Both the position numbers and the translations under genes were made by a program. From positions 1-60,803 of the forward strand of contig DAIDMQ010000021.1 in NCBI GenBank assembly GCA_027448945.1: a stretch of 60,803 bases of DNA, in the 5' to 3' direction. Positions 49,738 to 60,177 of this stretch are shown here, piece by piece. The notes under the pieces were generated by a model, which searched no databases, had not been told where the DNA came from, and saw only the letters and a program-made list of their open reading frames with translations. Position 1 is the stretch's first letter, and the number at the start of each line of letters is the position of its first letter. The stretch comes from Gallionellaceae bacterium. GTDB lineage: Bacteria > Pseudomonadota > Gammaproteobacteria > Burkholderiales > Gallionellaceae.

Positions 49738-51015
49738 ATGTCAGGAATAATCAAACGCCGTCCTTCGCAACGCGTCATCATTGGTACCGTGATGATGGGT
49801 GGAGGCGCGCCTGTGGTGGTGCAGTCTATGACCAACACAGACACTGCGGATGTGGAATCTACAGTCAGGCAGGTCTATGAGTTGGCTCAAGCAGGCTCGG
49901 AACTGGTACGCATCACCGTCAATACCCCGGAAGCCGCTGCACAGGTGGCGAAGATACGTGCGCGGCTCGATGAAATGGGTTGTGATGTGCCGCTGGTCGG
50001 CGACTTCCATTACAACGGCCATCGTTTGCTGACTGACTATCCCGATTGTGCGCAGGCCTTGGCCAAGTACCGTATCAATCCGGGCAACGTCGGCCGCAGC
50101 CGCGCCGAAGAAGACCCGTTCACTATCATGATAGAGACTGCCATTCGCTACGATAAGCCGGTGCGTATCGGCGTGAACTGGGGCAGTCTGGATCAAAATC
50201 TGGTGGTACGGATGATGGACGAGAACTCGCGATTGGCCGAGCCTTTGGATGCGAAGCACGTGACGCAGAACGCGCTCATTGCCTCGGCGTTGGAAAGTGC
50301 GCAACGGGCTGAAAAATTGGGTATGTCGCGCAACCGTATCGTGTTGTCCTGCAAGGTCAGCGATGTGCAGGATTTGATTGCCGTATATCGTTCCCTGAGT
50401 GCGCAATGCGATTACGCCTTGCATCTGGGTTTGACCGAGGCGGGCATGGGCTCCAAGGGCATTGTCGCATCGACGGCCGCGCTGTCAGTGTTGTTGCAAG
50501 AAGGCATAGGCGACACCATACGCATCTCTTTGACACCAGAGCCTAACGGTTCGCGTACTCAAGAGGTGATCGTCGGCCAAGAGATATTGCAGACCATGGG
50601 TTTGCGTGCATTTGCGCCTATGGTCACTGCCTGCCCGGGTTGCGGTCGCACCACCAGTACCTTCTTCCAAGAATTGGCGATGAGCATACAGACCCATTTG
50701 CGCGATCAGATGCCGATATGGCGCAGTCAATATGACGGCGTGGAGAATATGACCGTGGCGGTGATGGGGTGTGTGGTGAATGGTCCCGGAGAGAGCAAGT
50801 TGGCCAATATCGGCATCAGCCTGCCTGGCAGCGGCGAAAGCCCCGCCGCCCCGGTGTACGTGGATGGCGAGAAGGCGGTGACTTTGCGCGGGGACAATAT
50901 CTCCGGTGAATTTACCGCCCTCGTCGATGACTATGTGGCACGCAAATATCCGGCGCGCACGGCATCCTCAGCCAAGCCGGCACGCCAGATACCTATACAA
51001 GTAGTCAATAAATAA
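49738..51015 (+). CDS. ispG: 4-hydroxy-3-methylbut-2-enyl-diphosphate synthase
   Basis: A 425-residue [4Fe-4S] enzyme of the MEP isoprenoid pathway. It has [18 protein letters not shown], the cluster Cys pair in [14 protein letters not shown] and the third Cys in [15 protein letters not shown] 49738 overlaps nothing and follows GGAG; GTG 49732 is less likely. Followed at ten bases by hisS. Confidence 0.96.
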   Translation: MSGIIKRRPSQRVIIGTVMMGGGAPVVVQSMTNTDTADVESTVRQVYELAQAGSELVRITVNTPEAAAQVAKIRARLDEMGCDVPLVGDFHYNGHRLLTDYPDCAQALAKYRINPGNVGRSRAEEDPFTIMIETAIRYDKPVRIGVNWGSLDQNLVVRMMDENSRLAEPLDAKHVTQNALIASALESAQRAEKLGMSRNRIVLSCKVSDVQDLIAVYRSLSAQCDYALHLGLTEAGMGSKGIVASTAALSVLLQEGIGDTIRISLTPEPNGSRTQEVIVGQEILQTMGLRAFAPMVTACPGCGRTTSTFFQELAMSIQTHLRDQMPIWRSQYDGVENMTVAVMGCVVNGPGESKLANIGISLPGSGESPAAPVYVDGEKAVTLRGDNISGEFTALVDDYVARKYPARTASSAKPARQIPIQVVNK

Positions 51016-51025
51016 AGCCCGACAG

Positions 51026-52294
51026 ATGAGTAACGAAACTTTGCAAGCCGTACGCGGCATGAATGACATCCTGCCGGACGAGGCGGGATTATGGTTGTGG
51101 TTTGAGGAAGTGGTGCGCGACTGGCTGGATAGCTATGGTTATCGCAACATCCGTATGCCGCTGGTCGAGCCGACCAGTTTGTTCAAGCGCGCTATCGGCG
51201 AAGTGACCGACATCGTGGAAAAAGAGATGTACAGCTTTGAGGATAGCCTCAACGGCGACCAACTCACTTTGCGTCCGGAAGGTACAGCTTCCTGTGTACG
51301 TGCAGTGTTACAGCACAATCTGCTGTATAACGCACCGCAGCGTTTGTACTACACCGGCCAGATGTTCCGTCATGAGCGTCCGCAAAAGGGGCGTTATCGC
51401 CAGTTCCATCAGATTGGCGTAGAGGCACTTGGTTTTGCCGGCCCCGATATTGATGCCGAGCAGATCCTGATGTGCGCACGTTTGTGGAAGAAGTTGGGCA
51501 TCAAGGATGTGACTCTGCAACTGAATACTTTAGGTGACGCGGAATCGCGTGCCCGCCATAGGGCCAAGCTGATCACGTATTTTGAGCAGCACACTGCGGC
51601 GCTGGATGCGGAAGCGACACGTCGTTTGCATAGCAATCCATTGCGTATTTTGGATAGTAAGAATCCCGCGATGCAGGAACTGATAGCGCACGCGCCCAAA
51701 TTGATGGACGAACTGGATGCGGAAGCGTTGGCGCATTTTCAGGCTTTGCAGGACACGCTCACCGCCCACGGTATCGTCTTTGAGATCAATACACGTTTGG
51801 TGCGTGGTCTGGACTATTACAACCGCACCGTGTTCGAGTGGGTGACCACCCGTTTGGGTGCACAAGGCACTATCTGTGCGGGCGGTCGTTATGACGGTCT
51901 GGTAGAACAGATAGGCGGAAAAGCAGCACCCGCGATGGGCTTCGCGATGGGCGTGGAACGATTGCTGGCGTTGCTGCAAGACGATGGCATGGCGCTGCCC
52001 AAACCGCGTGTCGATGTCTATTTGGTGCATCAGGGTGAACTCGCCGCCAAATTGGCGAGCCGCGTGTCCGAACAGATGCGTGATACGGGCGTACGCGTGG
52101 TGATGCATTGCGGCGGTGGCAGTTTTAAGTCGCAGATGAAGAAAGCAGATGCCAGCGGTGCATTACTGGCCGTGGTGATAGGCGATGATGAGGCGCAAGC
52201 CCGGCAAGTCAGCATCAAGCCCATGCAGGGTGGCGAACAGATCAAGGTGGACGTTGCGCAACTCAACGACACCCTCAAACAATTTTTAAATTAG
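51026..52294 (+). CDS. hisS: Histidyl-tRNA synthetase
   Basis: A 422-residue class II synthetase. [16 protein letters not shown] opens the protein, then [19 protein letters not shown] (motif 2), the His-A loop [16 protein letters not shown], and GFAMGVERL (motif 3). A C-terminal anticodon-binding domain follows. All functional residues are present. Confidence 0.97.
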   Translation: MSNETLQAVRGMNDILPDEAGLWLWFEEVVRDWLDSYGYRNIRMPLVEPTSLFKRAIGEVTDIVEKEMYSFEDSLNGDQLTLRPEGTASCVRAVLQHNLLYNAPQRLYYTGQMFRHERPQKGRYRQFHQIGVEALGFAGPDIDAEQILMCARLWKKLGIKDVTLQLNTLGDAESRARHRAKLITYFEQHTAALDAEATRRLHSNPLRILDSKNPAMQELIAHAPKLMDELDAEALAHFQALQDTLTAHGIVFEINTRLVRGLDYYNRTVFEWVTTRLGAQGTICAGGRYDGLVEQIGGKAAPAMGFAMGVERLLALLQDDGMALPKPRVDVYLVHQGELAAKLASRVSEQMRDTGVRVVMHCGGGSFKSQMKKADASGALLAVVIGDDEAQARQVSIKPMQGGEQIKVDVAQLNDTLKQFLN

Positions 52295-52304
52295 GAGTAA
52301 AACA

Positions 52305-52943
52305 ATGGCCGCATTCGATTTGCAAGAACAAGAACAGATTGAGACCCTTAAAGCTTGGTGGAAAGACAACGGAAATACGATCTTGGGTGTGACACTGGTA
52401 CTGGTGATCGCGGTCGGTGGCTGGCGCGGTTGGCATTATTACCAGACCAAGCAGATCAATGAGGCTGCGACGCTGTTCGAACAGTTTTCCGAGCAGTTGC
52501 AGTCCAATGACGCAAAGCGTATCAACGATGCCGCTGCGGCGGTGATGGACAAGTACTCGGGCACTATCTACGCTGCACGCGCAGCACTGACCGCTGCGCA
52601 AGTCAATGAACAGGTCAAAGCTATTCCCCAAGCCAAAGTGCAATTGCAATGGGTGTTGGATCATTCTTCTGAAGCCACTTTGAAGGATGTCGCACATCTG
52701 CGTTTGGCCTCCATACTCTTGGATGAGAAGAACTACGGTGAAGCCTTGAAGAATTTGAATGCGGCGCATCCTGCCGCTTTCGATGGTCTTTACGCAGACC
52801 TCAAGGGCGACGTGTTGAGTGCGCAGGGTAAGACGGTCGAAGCACGTACTGAATATCAAATCGCTTACGACAAGACCGATGTAAAGAGTACTTATCGTCA
52901 GCTGATACAAATGAAGTTGGATGACCTTGGAGCCGCTAAATGA
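52305..52943 (+). CDS. YfgM-like ancillary SecYEG translocon subunit
   Basis: A 212-residue bitopic protein: a short cytosolic lead (MAAFDLQEQEQIETLKAWWK), one membrane helix (residues 24-44, TILGVTLVLVIAVGGWRGW) and periplasmic TPR-like helices. YfgM works with PpiD at the Sec translocon. The hisS-yfgM-bamB-der order is conserved. It overlaps bamB by four bases. Confidence 0.9.
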   Translation: MAAFDLQEQEQIETLKAWWKDNGNTILGVTLVLVIAVGGWRGWHYYQTKQINEAATLFEQFSEQLQSNDAKRINDAAAAVMDKYSGTIYAARAALTAAQVNEQVKAIPQAKVQLQWVLDHSSEATLKDVAHLRLASILLDEKNYGEALKNLNAAHPAAFDGLYADLKGDVLSAQGKTVEARTEYQIAYDKTDVKSTYRQLIQMKLDDLGAAK

Positions 52944-54064
52944 TGTTTCAACGCTTGCTATTGGCGGGCTTGGTATTGATGCTGGGCGCTTGCTCCAGCA
53001 TCAAGAGCGGCCCGCCGCCGACCCCGCTGACAGACTTCAAAGCGACCGCCAAATTCGCCGTGACTTGGCAAGCCAAGATTGGCGATGCGGGTCGCTATGT
53101 GTTGCAGCCTGCCATTGACAAGACTCGTGTCGTCGCCGTTTCGCAAAATGGCCATTTGATCGCACTGGACCGCAATACCGGCAAGACCTTGTGGAAGACT
53201 GAGGTCGGTATGACGGTATCGGGCGGCGTGGGCGGTGACGAAAACATGTCTATCGTCGGCGGTGATAAGGGTGACGTATGGGCGTATGACGCGAACGGCA
53301 AGCTGTTATGGCAGTCCAAAGTGTCCAGTGAAGTGCTGAGTGTGCCCGAATACGCCGATGGCGTGGTGGTGGTACGCAGCGGTGACAGTCATATCACAGG
53401 GTTGGACGCCAGGGATGGCAAACGCCTGTGGTCCTACGAGCGTGCAACACCTGCATTGGTGGTGCGTAGTGCGGCCAGCGTGACGATACTGCGCGGCAGC
53501 GTCTATGCCGGATTCGCGGCGGGCAAGATCGTGGCACTTGAACTTAAAACCGGCAATATGTTGTGGGAGAACACCGTCTCTCAACCGCGAGGTAATACCG
53601 AGCTGGATCGTATCAGTGATATCACCAGCAACGTCGTGGTCGATGACGAACAAGCATGCGCCATCGCGTTTCAGGGGCGTGTCGCTTGCTTTGATCCGGC
53701 ACAAGGTGGTCCGTTGTGGAATCGTGACATTTCCAGCGACAAAGGCATGATGTTGTTGCGCAAATATCTCTATCTTGCGGATGTGGACGGGGTGGTCATG
53801 GCGCTGGATAAGAGCAATGGCAGCACACTGTGGAAGAACGAACAACTGGGCTTGCGTAACACCAGCCAGCCTTATGCCTACTCGAATTTCGTCGTGGTCG
53901 GTGATTACGAGGGATATCTGCACGCGCTGGATCGTGAAGATGGTCATTTCGTGGCACGCACCAAACTCGATGGCAGCCCCGTACTCGGCAGTCCGCAAGA
54001 ACTCGACGACGGTATGCTGGTGCAAACGCGCGACGGTCATCTGTACGCGCTCAAATTAAATTAG
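52940..54064 (+). CDS. bamB: Outer-membrane assembly lipoprotein BamB
   Basis: A 374-residue eight-bladed beta-propeller lipoprotein. The signal ends [10 protein letters not shown] with lipobox LGAC; PQQ-like repeats such as [18 protein letters not shown] and [17 protein letters not shown] recur through the protein. It assists BamA in inserting outer-membrane proteins. Two ATGs stand in tandem at 52940 and 52943; either may be used. It is 11 bases before der. Confidence 0.94.
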   Translation: MMFQRLLLAGLVLMLGACSSIKSGPPPTPLTDFKATAKFAVTWQAKIGDAGRYVLQPAIDKTRVVAVSQNGHLIALDRNTGKTLWKTEVGMTVSGGVGGDENMSIVGGDKGDVWAYDANGKLLWQSKVSSEVLSVPEYADGVVVVRSGDSHITGLDARDGKRLWSYERATPALVVRSAASVTILRGSVYAGFAAGKIVALELKTGNMLWENTVSQPRGNTELDRISDITSNVVVDDEQACAIAFQGRVACFDPAQGGPLWNRDISSDKGMMLLRKYLYLADVDGVVMALDKSNGSTLWKNEQLGLRNTSQPYAYSNFVVVGDYEGYLHALDREDGHFVARTKLDGSPVLGSPQELDDGMLVQTRDGHLYALKLN

Positions 54065-54075
54065 GAATACATATC

Positions 54076-55482
54076 ATGCTGCCCACACTCGTACTCGTAG
54101 GTCGTCCAAATGTGGGCAAGTCCACGCTGTTCAATCGTCTCACGCGTAGTCGTGATGCACTGGTCGCCGACCAACCCGGCCTGACACGCGACCGTCACTA
54201 TGGCCGTGGCCGCGTCGGCGAACGTCCTTATCTGGTCGTTGATACCGGCGGACTGGAGCCTGTCGCCAAAGACGGCATCATGCATGAGATGGCCAAGCAA
54301 AGTCGTCAAGCTGTGGATGAGGCCGATGTGGTGTTGTTCGTGGTCGATGGCCGTGCAGGCTGTACACCGCAAGATGCCATCATCGCGACGGAATTGCGCA
54401 GGACGGGCAAACCCATTCTGCTGCTGGTGAACAAGGCTGAGGGCATGATGCGCAGCAAAGTGACTTCCGACTTCTTTGAATTGGGTCTGGGCGAACCGCT
54501 GCCTATATCTTCTGCGCATGGTGATAACGTCGTCGAAGTCATCGAGATCGCGATGGAGAATTTCCCGGAACCGGTGGAGGAAGAAGAGCGTCCTGAAGAA
54601 CAGCCGCCCAAGCTGGCGATCGTGGGTCGTCCGAATGTGGGCAAATCAACATTGGTGAACGCCATTCTGGGTGAGCAACGCGTCATCGCTTTCGATCAAC
54701 CCGGCACCACACGCGACAGCATCTATATCGACTTCGAACGCGACGGCAAGGCTTACACCATCATCGATACCGCCGGTGTGCGTCGTCGCGGCAAGGTCGA
54801 TGAAGCGGTCGAAAAATTTTCCGTGATCAAGACCATGCAGGCCATCGAAGATGCCAACGTGGTGGTGTTGGTGGTGGATGCGCGTGACCAGATCACAGAG
54901 CAAGATGCACACGTCGCAGACTTCGTGTTGCAGGCAGGCCGTGCATTGGTGTTGGCGGTAAACAAGTGGGATGGCCTGGATGACCATCAACGTCTGATGG
55001 TGAAGAACGACATCGAACGCAAGTTGCATTTCTTGGGTTTCGCCAAGCGTCACTACATCTCCGCCTTGCATGCCAACGGTATCCCCGGCGTGCTGAAGTC
55101 GGTCGATGAAGCCTACGCGGCAGCGATGGCCAAGATGTCCACACCAAAACTCACCCGTGCGCTCATCGCCGCACTGGATAAGCAACTGCCGCCCAAGGGT
55201 GGACGATTCTTGCCCAAGATGCGTTATGCGCATCAGGGCGGTAGCAATCCGCCATTGATCATCATCCACGGTAGCGGTCTGGATGAAGTGCCGGCCAGTT
55301 ACACGCGATATCTGGAGCGTACTTTCTGCGAGATATTCAAGCTGCAGGGCACGCCGATGAAGATCCAGTACAACTCCAGCAAAAATCCTTTCGAAGGCAA
55401 GAAGCCGCGCGCGCTCACCGAAGCTGAACAGCGTAAAGCGCACCGTGCACGTATCCGTGGACGCAAACTTTACGGTAGTTGA
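54076..55482 (+). CDS. der: Ribosome-assembly GTPase Der (EngA)
   Basis: A 468-residue protein with two consecutive G domains, [14 protein letters not shown] and [14 protein letters not shown], with DTGG/DTAG switch motifs and NKAE/NKWD, then a KH-like C-terminal domain and a basic tail. It acts in 50S subunit maturation. A strong hairpin lies directly after its stop. Confidence 0.97.
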   Translation: MLPTLVLVGRPNVGKSTLFNRLTRSRDALVADQPGLTRDRHYGRGRVGERPYLVVDTGGLEPVAKDGIMHEMAKQSRQAVDEADVVLFVVDGRAGCTPQDAIIATELRRTGKPILLLVNKAEGMMRSKVTSDFFELGLGEPLPISSAHGDNVVEVIEIAMENFPEPVEEEERPEEQPPKLAIVGRPNVGKSTLVNAILGEQRVIAFDQPGTTRDSIYIDFERDGKAYTIIDTAGVRRRGKVDEAVEKFSVIKTMQAIEDANVVVLVVDARDQITEQDAHVADFVLQAGRALVLAVNKWDGLDDHQRLMVKNDIERKLHFLGFAKRHYISALHANGIPGVLKSVDEAYAAAMAKMSTPKLTRALIAALDKQLPPKGGRFLPKMRYAHQGGSNPPLIIIHGSGLDEVPASYTRYLERTFCEIFKLQGTPMKIQYNSSKNPFEGKKPRALTEAEQRKAHRARIRGRKLYGS

Positions 55483-55488
55483 TGAGCA

Positions 55489-55512
55489 GGCGGGTTTGCA
55501 GCAAAACCCGCC
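55489..55512 (+). terminator. Hairpin after der
   Basis: GGCGGGTTT (55489-55497) pairs exactly with AAACCCGCC (55504-55512) around GCAGCA. There is no U-run after it, so it may slow or process transcripts rather than end them; the helicase gene begins nine bases later. Confidence 0.45.
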
Positions 55513-55521
55513 CTAAAACTT

Positions 55522-58500
55522 ATGCCCCTTACCCAGTCCTACACTCTCGCCGATGTCACGCGCTGGTATGCCAGCGGTGTGATCCATAAGGCAAAAGCCT
55601 ATCTCAATTCGATCAGCGAACTAGATGTGTTGCCGGCCGAAATACGTGCCGAAGTACAGGGAGTCGAGCGTATGCCTTACAAGGTGCACATCGTGCTGTC
55701 GCCCGGTCCGGACGGCAAGCTTGCGGTGCAGCCTCATTGCAGTTGTCCGGTTGCATACCAATGTGAACATACCGCCGCAGTCTTGCTGTCCGTGCTGGCT
55801 TTGCCGCGCGCGGTCAAAGCGCCCACGGTTAACCTTGCGGTGACCGAATGGATAGAGTCCATGCGCGGCACTCTGAGCACACCGCTCAAAAAACAGCCTC
55901 TGGTCTCGCAGCGCGGAACGGCGCTTTGTTATGCGCTGATCAAACATAACAAGCTGTTCCGCGTGCAGGTCTACAAGACCAAGCTGGATGCGGGTGGGCA
56001 GTTAGCCGGCGATTTGCAGGACTGGGATAACGTAGAACGTGCCTTGTTGAATCCGCCGCAGTATGTGCGCGAAGCAGACATGCCTATCTTGCGCTTATTG
56101 TTGCGACTGCATGATCGTTACGAGGGTTATCAGATCGCGGGCAAGCATGGCAATGAATTGCTGACACGGCTGCTTGCCAGCGAGCGCCTGTATTTCCGTA
56201 CCCGTGTGCCCGGCAGTCGCGAACGGCTGACGCATCCGGTGCTGCTCAAACCGGGCGAGACCAGAAGCGCGCAGATCGCCTGGGGGGCGGATGACTACGG
56301 CAACATCCAGCCCACCGTGATACGCGACGGAGATGCCGTGCATGTTTTGGCACTGCCTGAAGATACCTGGTATCTGGATGCGGCCACATCAGAATTGGGT
56401 ACGTTACAGATGGCGCAAGCACCGGCACAAGTGGCCAAACTGCTGAGCATGCCGCCGCTCAACGATATGGAGATGTTGGTGGTGGCTGCGGCTTTGCGCG
56501 ACCTGCTGCCCGAGTTGCCCGCACCCAGCAAGGCCGGTTTGCGCGGTCTTAAAGCCAAGCTGGTGCCGGTGTTGTCACTGGGCACCTCGGACATGGCGTA
56601 TCGCACTGCCTATCGCAACTATCCTGCGGGTAACCAGATACGCGACTTTGCGCGTTTGCAATGGCGCTACGGCGATGCCTTGTTACCTTTCGATCATCCC
56701 AGCGAGTTCGTGACATTGCCGAATGGCGAGACCGTGCGCGTCGCACGTGACGAGAAGGCCGAGACGACCGCGCTCAAGACTTTGATCACCACTGGCTTGG
56801 GCGAGATGCCCAACATCTCCCTGAACGGTAGTTATGCAGACCGTGCGATGTTGGGTCTGGAAAGCAATGCCGCATGGGCGGACTGGATGCAACAAGCTGT
56901 TCCCAAGTTGCGCAATGCGGGTTGGCAGATCGAGATGCTGAACGGCTTCCGTCACCACGTGCTGGAAGTCGAGGCTTGGCTGGGTGATTTCGATGAACAG
57001 GCCGATGGCTGGTTCAGCCTCAACATGGGCATCGTGGTCAACGGTGAACGTGTCGCATTGGCGCCTATGCTGCACGAGTTGTTCCGTGAAGATCCGCGCT
57101 GGTTGGATGTGTTGCTGTTAGAAAAACTACCCGACCAGGAGCCCATCACACTGCAATTGCCGGATGGTGGCCAGGTGAAGGTTCCGGCACAGCGCATCAA
57201 GCCGCTGGCGCGCACCCTGCTGGAGTTGTTTGACGGCGGCGGCATGAAGGGCGATAGCATCCGTCTGTCGCGTTTCGATGTCTCGCGTATCCAGCAACTC
57301 ACCGACATGGAGCGCTGGCAGTTCAAAGGGGCGGATGCCCTGGTCAATCTTGCCGAGCAACTCAAGAACACCAACGGCATACAGCCTGTATCCGCACCCC
57401 CAAACTTCTTGCTGGAGTTGCGTCACTATCAACTGGAAGGCTTGGCCTGGTTGCAGTTCCTGCGCGAGAACAATCTGGCCGGCATACTCGCCGACGATAT
57501 GGGCTTGGGTAAGACCGCGCAGGCATTGGCGCACCTGTTGATGGAAAAACAGAGCGGGCGCATGGACAAGCCGGCCTTAGTGGTGTTGCCGACCTCATTG
57601 ATCTTCAACTGGAAGCGCGAAGCCGAGCGTTACGCGCCCGATCTGCGCATGCTGTCCCTGCACGGCAAACAACGCACCGAACAGTTTGAGCTGATCAAAG
57701 AACATGACGTCATCCTCACCACCTATCCGCTGCTGTGGCGCGACGAAGAAATGTTGTCGCAGCATGACTATCACCTGTTGATCCTGGACGAGGCGCAGAC
57801 GGTGAAGAACGCCGCCAGCCAAGCCGCCCAGGTGATACGCAAGCTCAAGGCGCGACACAGATTGTGTCTGACAGGTACACCGTTGGAGAACCACCTGGGT
57901 GACCTGTGGTCGCAATTCGATTTCCTGTTGCCTGGCCTATTGGGAGATCTGAAGTCATTCAATAAAATCTGGCGCACACCGATAGAGAAGCTGGGCAACC
58001 TGCAACGCCGCGATCTGTTGGCGCAACGCGTGCGCCCCTTCATCTTGCGCAGACGCAAGCAGGACGTTGCCAGTGACTTGCCGGAGAAGACCTTGATTGT
58101 GCGCAGCGTCGAGTTGGACGGCGCGCAACGCGACTTGTATGAGACCGTGCGCATCGCCATGGATCAACGTGTGCGTGAAGAGATTGCAGACAAAGGTTTT
58201 GCGCGCAGCCACATCATCATCCTCGACGCTTTGCTCAAGCTACGCCAAGTTTGTTGTGATCCGCGCCTGTTGAAACTGAATGCCGCACGCAAGGTTCAGG
58301 AACACGCCAAACTCGATATGCTCATGGAAATGTTACCCGAGCTCGTGAGCGAAGGGCGACGCATTTTGGTGTTCTCGCAGTTCACCAGCATGCTGGCGCT
58401 GATAGAAGAAGAGTTGCAAAAAGAAGGCCTGAGCTACGTCAAACTCACCGGAGAGACACAGAACCGGGAAGAAGTCGTGGGCAGATTTCAAGACGGCGAA

Positions 58501-58833
58501 GTGCCTATCTTCCTGATCAGCCTGAAAGCGGGCGGGGTGGGACTGAACCTCACCGCCGCCGACACCGTGATCCATTACGATCCCTGGTGGAATCCTGCCG
58601 TAGAGAATCAAGCCACCGATCGCGCCCATCGTTTGGGACAGGTCAACAAAGTGTTCGTCTACAAATTGGTGGTGGCGGGCAGCATAGAAGAGAAAATCCT
58701 CGCCCTGCAAGAAAAGAAGGCCGAACTCGCCGCAGGCATCCTCTCTGAAGACAGCAGCAGCATGGTCAAATTCGGCGAAGCGGACATCGCTGCTTTGATG
58801 GCACCCTTGCCAGCTGACGAACCGCTTTTGTAA
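55522..58833 (+). CDS. SWIM-domain SNF2-family helicase
   Basis: A 1103-residue ATPase. A SWIM zinc finger near residues 70-95 has CSCPVAYQCEHTAAVLL (CxCx-n-CxH). The middle is a bacterial SNF2-associated region. From residue 635 the motor carries motif I DDMGLGKTAQAL, motif II LLILDEAQTVKNA, motif III LTGTPLENHLGDLWSQ, and motifs V-VI SLKAGGVGLNLTAADTVIHY and QATDRAHRLGQ. It probably remodels nucleoprotein or stalled RNA polymerase (RapA-like role), but substrate is unknown. Confidence 0.92.
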   Translation: MPLTQSYTLADVTRWYASGVIHKAKAYLNSISELDVLPAEIRAEVQGVERMPYKVHIVLSPGPDGKLAVQPHCSCPVAYQCEHTAAVLLSVLALPRAVKAPTVNLAVTEWIESMRGTLSTPLKKQPLVSQRGTALCYALIKHNKLFRVQVYKTKLDAGGQLAGDLQDWDNVERALLNPPQYVREADMPILRLLLRLHDRYEGYQIAGKHGNELLTRLLASERLYFRTRVPGSRERLTHPVLLKPGETRSAQIAWGADDYGNIQPTVIRDGDAVHVLALPEDTWYLDAATSELGTLQMAQAPAQVAKLLSMPPLNDMEMLVVAAALRDLLPELPAPSKAGLRGLKAKLVPVLSLGTSDMAYRTAYRNYPAGNQIRDFARLQWRYGDALLPFDHPSEFVTLPNGETVRVARDEKAETTALKTLITTGLGEMPNISLNGSYADRAMLGLESNAAWADWMQQAVPKLRNAGWQIEMLNGFRHHVLEVEAWLGDFDEQADGWFSLNMGIVVNGERVALAPMLHELFREDPRWLDVLLLEKLPDQEPITLQLPDGGQVKVPAQRIKPLARTLLELFDGGGMKGDSIRLSRFDVSRIQQLTDMERWQFKGADALVNLAEQLKNTNGIQPVSAPPNFLLELRHYQLEGLAWLQFLRENNLAGILADDMGLGKTAQALAHLLMEKQSGRMDKPALVVLPTSLIFNWKREAERYAPDLRMLSLHGKQRTEQFELIKEHDVILTTYPLLWRDEEMLSQHDYHLLILDEAQTVKNAASQAAQVIRKLKARHRLCLTGTPLENHLGDLWSQFDFLLPGLLGDLKSFNKIWRTPIEKLGNLQRRDLLAQRVRPFILRRRKQDVASDLPEKTLIVRSVELDGAQRDLYETVRIAMDQRVREEIADKGFARSHIIILDALLKLRQVCCDPRLLKLNAARKVQEHAKLDMLMEMLPELVSEGRRILVFSQFTSMLALIEEELQKEGLSYVKLTGETQNREEVVGRFQDGEVPIFLISLKAGGVGLNLTAADTVIHYDPWWNPAVENQATDRAHRLGQVNKVFVYKLVVAGSIEEKILALQEKKAELAAGILSEDSSSMVKFGEADIAALMAPLPADEPLL

Positions 58834-58962
58834 ACCGGAAAGTTTGTTGCAATGCGATTCAGGCAAGGCCGCCAGATCGCATAGTCCCTCAGTGAAGTTT
58901 AAAGGCGTGGGCGGGCAGGTCTAATTCTCTTGGTTAATGCTGCTTTCTCCCAATCCTCTTCA

Positions 58963-59000
58963 TTGACGCGCCTTTTTGATGCGCATAGACTGTGCGCATC
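58963..59000 (+). promoter_or_regulatory. ccdAB promoter with overlapping operator palindrome
   Basis: TTGACG (58963-58968) and TAGACT (58986-58991) are 17 bases apart. The -10 lies inside a perfect inverted repeat, GATGCGCA (58978-58985) and TGCGCATC (58993-59000) with a 7-base centre. This fits autorepression by the CcdA-CcdB complex. The start codon is 22 bases beyond. Confidence 0.75.
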
Positions 59001-59021
59001 AAAAAATATCAGGGAATACGC

Positions 59022-59270
59022 ATGAGCAATGTTATTTTCGACAAGGCCGGGCCCAAGAGGGCGGCCAATCTCAGCATCAATGCCGATCTGTTGCAGCAGG
59101 CAAAAAAACTCAATATCAATCTTTCGCAGACGCTGGAGCAGCACTTGGCCGAGATCATCCGGCAAGCGCAACGCAGCCAGTGGCTGGCCGAAAATAAGGG
59201 CGCGCTGGAGGAATATAACCGCCGCATCGAAGCGCGCGGTACGTTCAGCGATGGCCTGCGGCGGTTCTAA
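59022..59270 (+). CDS. ccdA: CcdA-type antitoxin
   Basis: An 82-residue protein: an N-terminal ribbon-helix-helix (KRAANLSINADLLQQAKKLN), central NLSQTLEQHLAEIIRQ and a C-terminal toxin-binding tail NKGALEEYNRRIEARGTFSD, the known CcdA layout. ATG 59022 follows AGGGAA. Its stop shares one base with the toxin ATG (TAATG). Confidence 0.9.
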   Translation: MSNVIFDKAGPKRAANLSINADLLQQAKKLNINLSQTLEQHLAEIIRQAQRSQWLAENKGALEEYNRRIEARGTFSDGLRRF

Positions 59271-59584
59271 TGGCTCAGTTTGACGTCTACCTCAATCCGA
59301 ATGCGGCCACGCGCAAGGAGATTCCTTACCTGCTGGATGTGCAGGCTGATCTGCTGGATACGCTGGTTACCCGCGTCGTGGTGCCGCTGGTGCTGGCAGG
59401 GGAAATGGGGTTGGCGGCGAAGCAGTTGAACCCGAAATTCAAGGTCAAGGGCGATGCGGTGGTGATGTCCACGTCCGAACTGGCGGGTGTTTCTATTCGT
59501 TCGCTGGGCGACAGGGTCGCATCGCTGAAGACCAAGCGCGATGAAATCATCGCTGCGCTGGATATGCTGTTTACCGGAATTTGA
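59270..59584 (+). CDS. ccdB: CcdB-type toxin
   Basis: A 104-residue protein. It has the CcdB order: QFDVYLNPN, YLLDVQADLLDTL, RVVVPLVLAGE, then the C-terminal helix ending ALDMLFTGI. CcdB poisons DNA gyrase. The last three residues of F-plasmid CcdB are Trp-Gly-Ile, with Trp99 needed for gyrase poisoning; here they are Thr-Gly-Ile, so gyrase killing may be weakened or changed. It overlaps ccdA by one base. Confidence 0.9.
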   Translation: MAQFDVYLNPNAATRKEIPYLLDVQADLLDTLVTRVVVPLVLAGEMGLAAKQLNPKFKVKGDAVVMSTSELAGVSIRSLGDRVASLKTKRDEIIAALDMLFTGI

Positions 59585-59712
59585 GGCTGAAATTTCGACT
59601 CCATTAAAATTGTTGCACTTGGGGACGCGCGCCCGTTAATGTGTCCGGCGAAATCTGTGATATCTGTGCGCACACGTTTGACAGGACGGTGCTATTCGGC
59701 GAAGATGCGCGC

Positions 59713-60069
59713 ATGTCGCACACCACTCAAAAATTCATCGCCATACTTTTTGCCCTCTGGCTACCGCTGTTCAGCGGCAGTGCATTGGCGTCGTCTGTCG
59801 CTATGCAGATGCCTGCAGGCCAAGCACAAGACGCGATGATGGCCGATTGCGGCATGGATGAGATGGATATGCAACAAACAGGGAATGGCAGCAATCAGGC
59901 TTGCGATTCCTGTGCGGTCTGTCACATGGCTTGTACCGCTTATATCGGTGTGCCTGCAATCGGCACACCTGCGGTCGTAGCGTCTGCATACGACGCCACG
60001 CCTTATCTGTTGGCCTTTAGTTCCTATACCTTCGTTCCGCTGTTGCCCCCACCGCTCGCCCGCCTCTGA
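59713..60069 (+). CDS. Secreted cysteine- and methionine-rich protein (DUF2946/CopL-like)
   Basis: A 118-residue exported protein. The signal peptide (MSHTTQKFIAILFALWLPLFSG...LAS) is followed by a Met- and Asp-rich stretch with a single Cys and then CDSCAVCHMAC, the cysteine block of DUF2946/CopL-like proteins near copper-efflux genes. It directly precedes a TolC-type gene, so a metal (copper or silver) role is likely by context. ATG 59713 was chosen as it starts the signal; a longer frame from 59641 exists. Confidence 0.6.
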   Translation: MSHTTQKFIAILFALWLPLFSGSALASSVAMQMPAGQAQDAMMADCGMDEMDMQQTGNGSNQACDSCAVCHMACTAYIGVPAIGTPAVVASAYDATPYLLAFSSYTFVPLLPPPLARL

Positions 60070-60177
60070 TACGGGACGAGTCCGTCTGTTGTAATCGTTT
60101 TTTCAATCTCGTTCCGTAACGCCTGGGCTACCCTGTGCGGTCGCCCATTTGTTTGAATCACGCATCGGATGCGGAAC

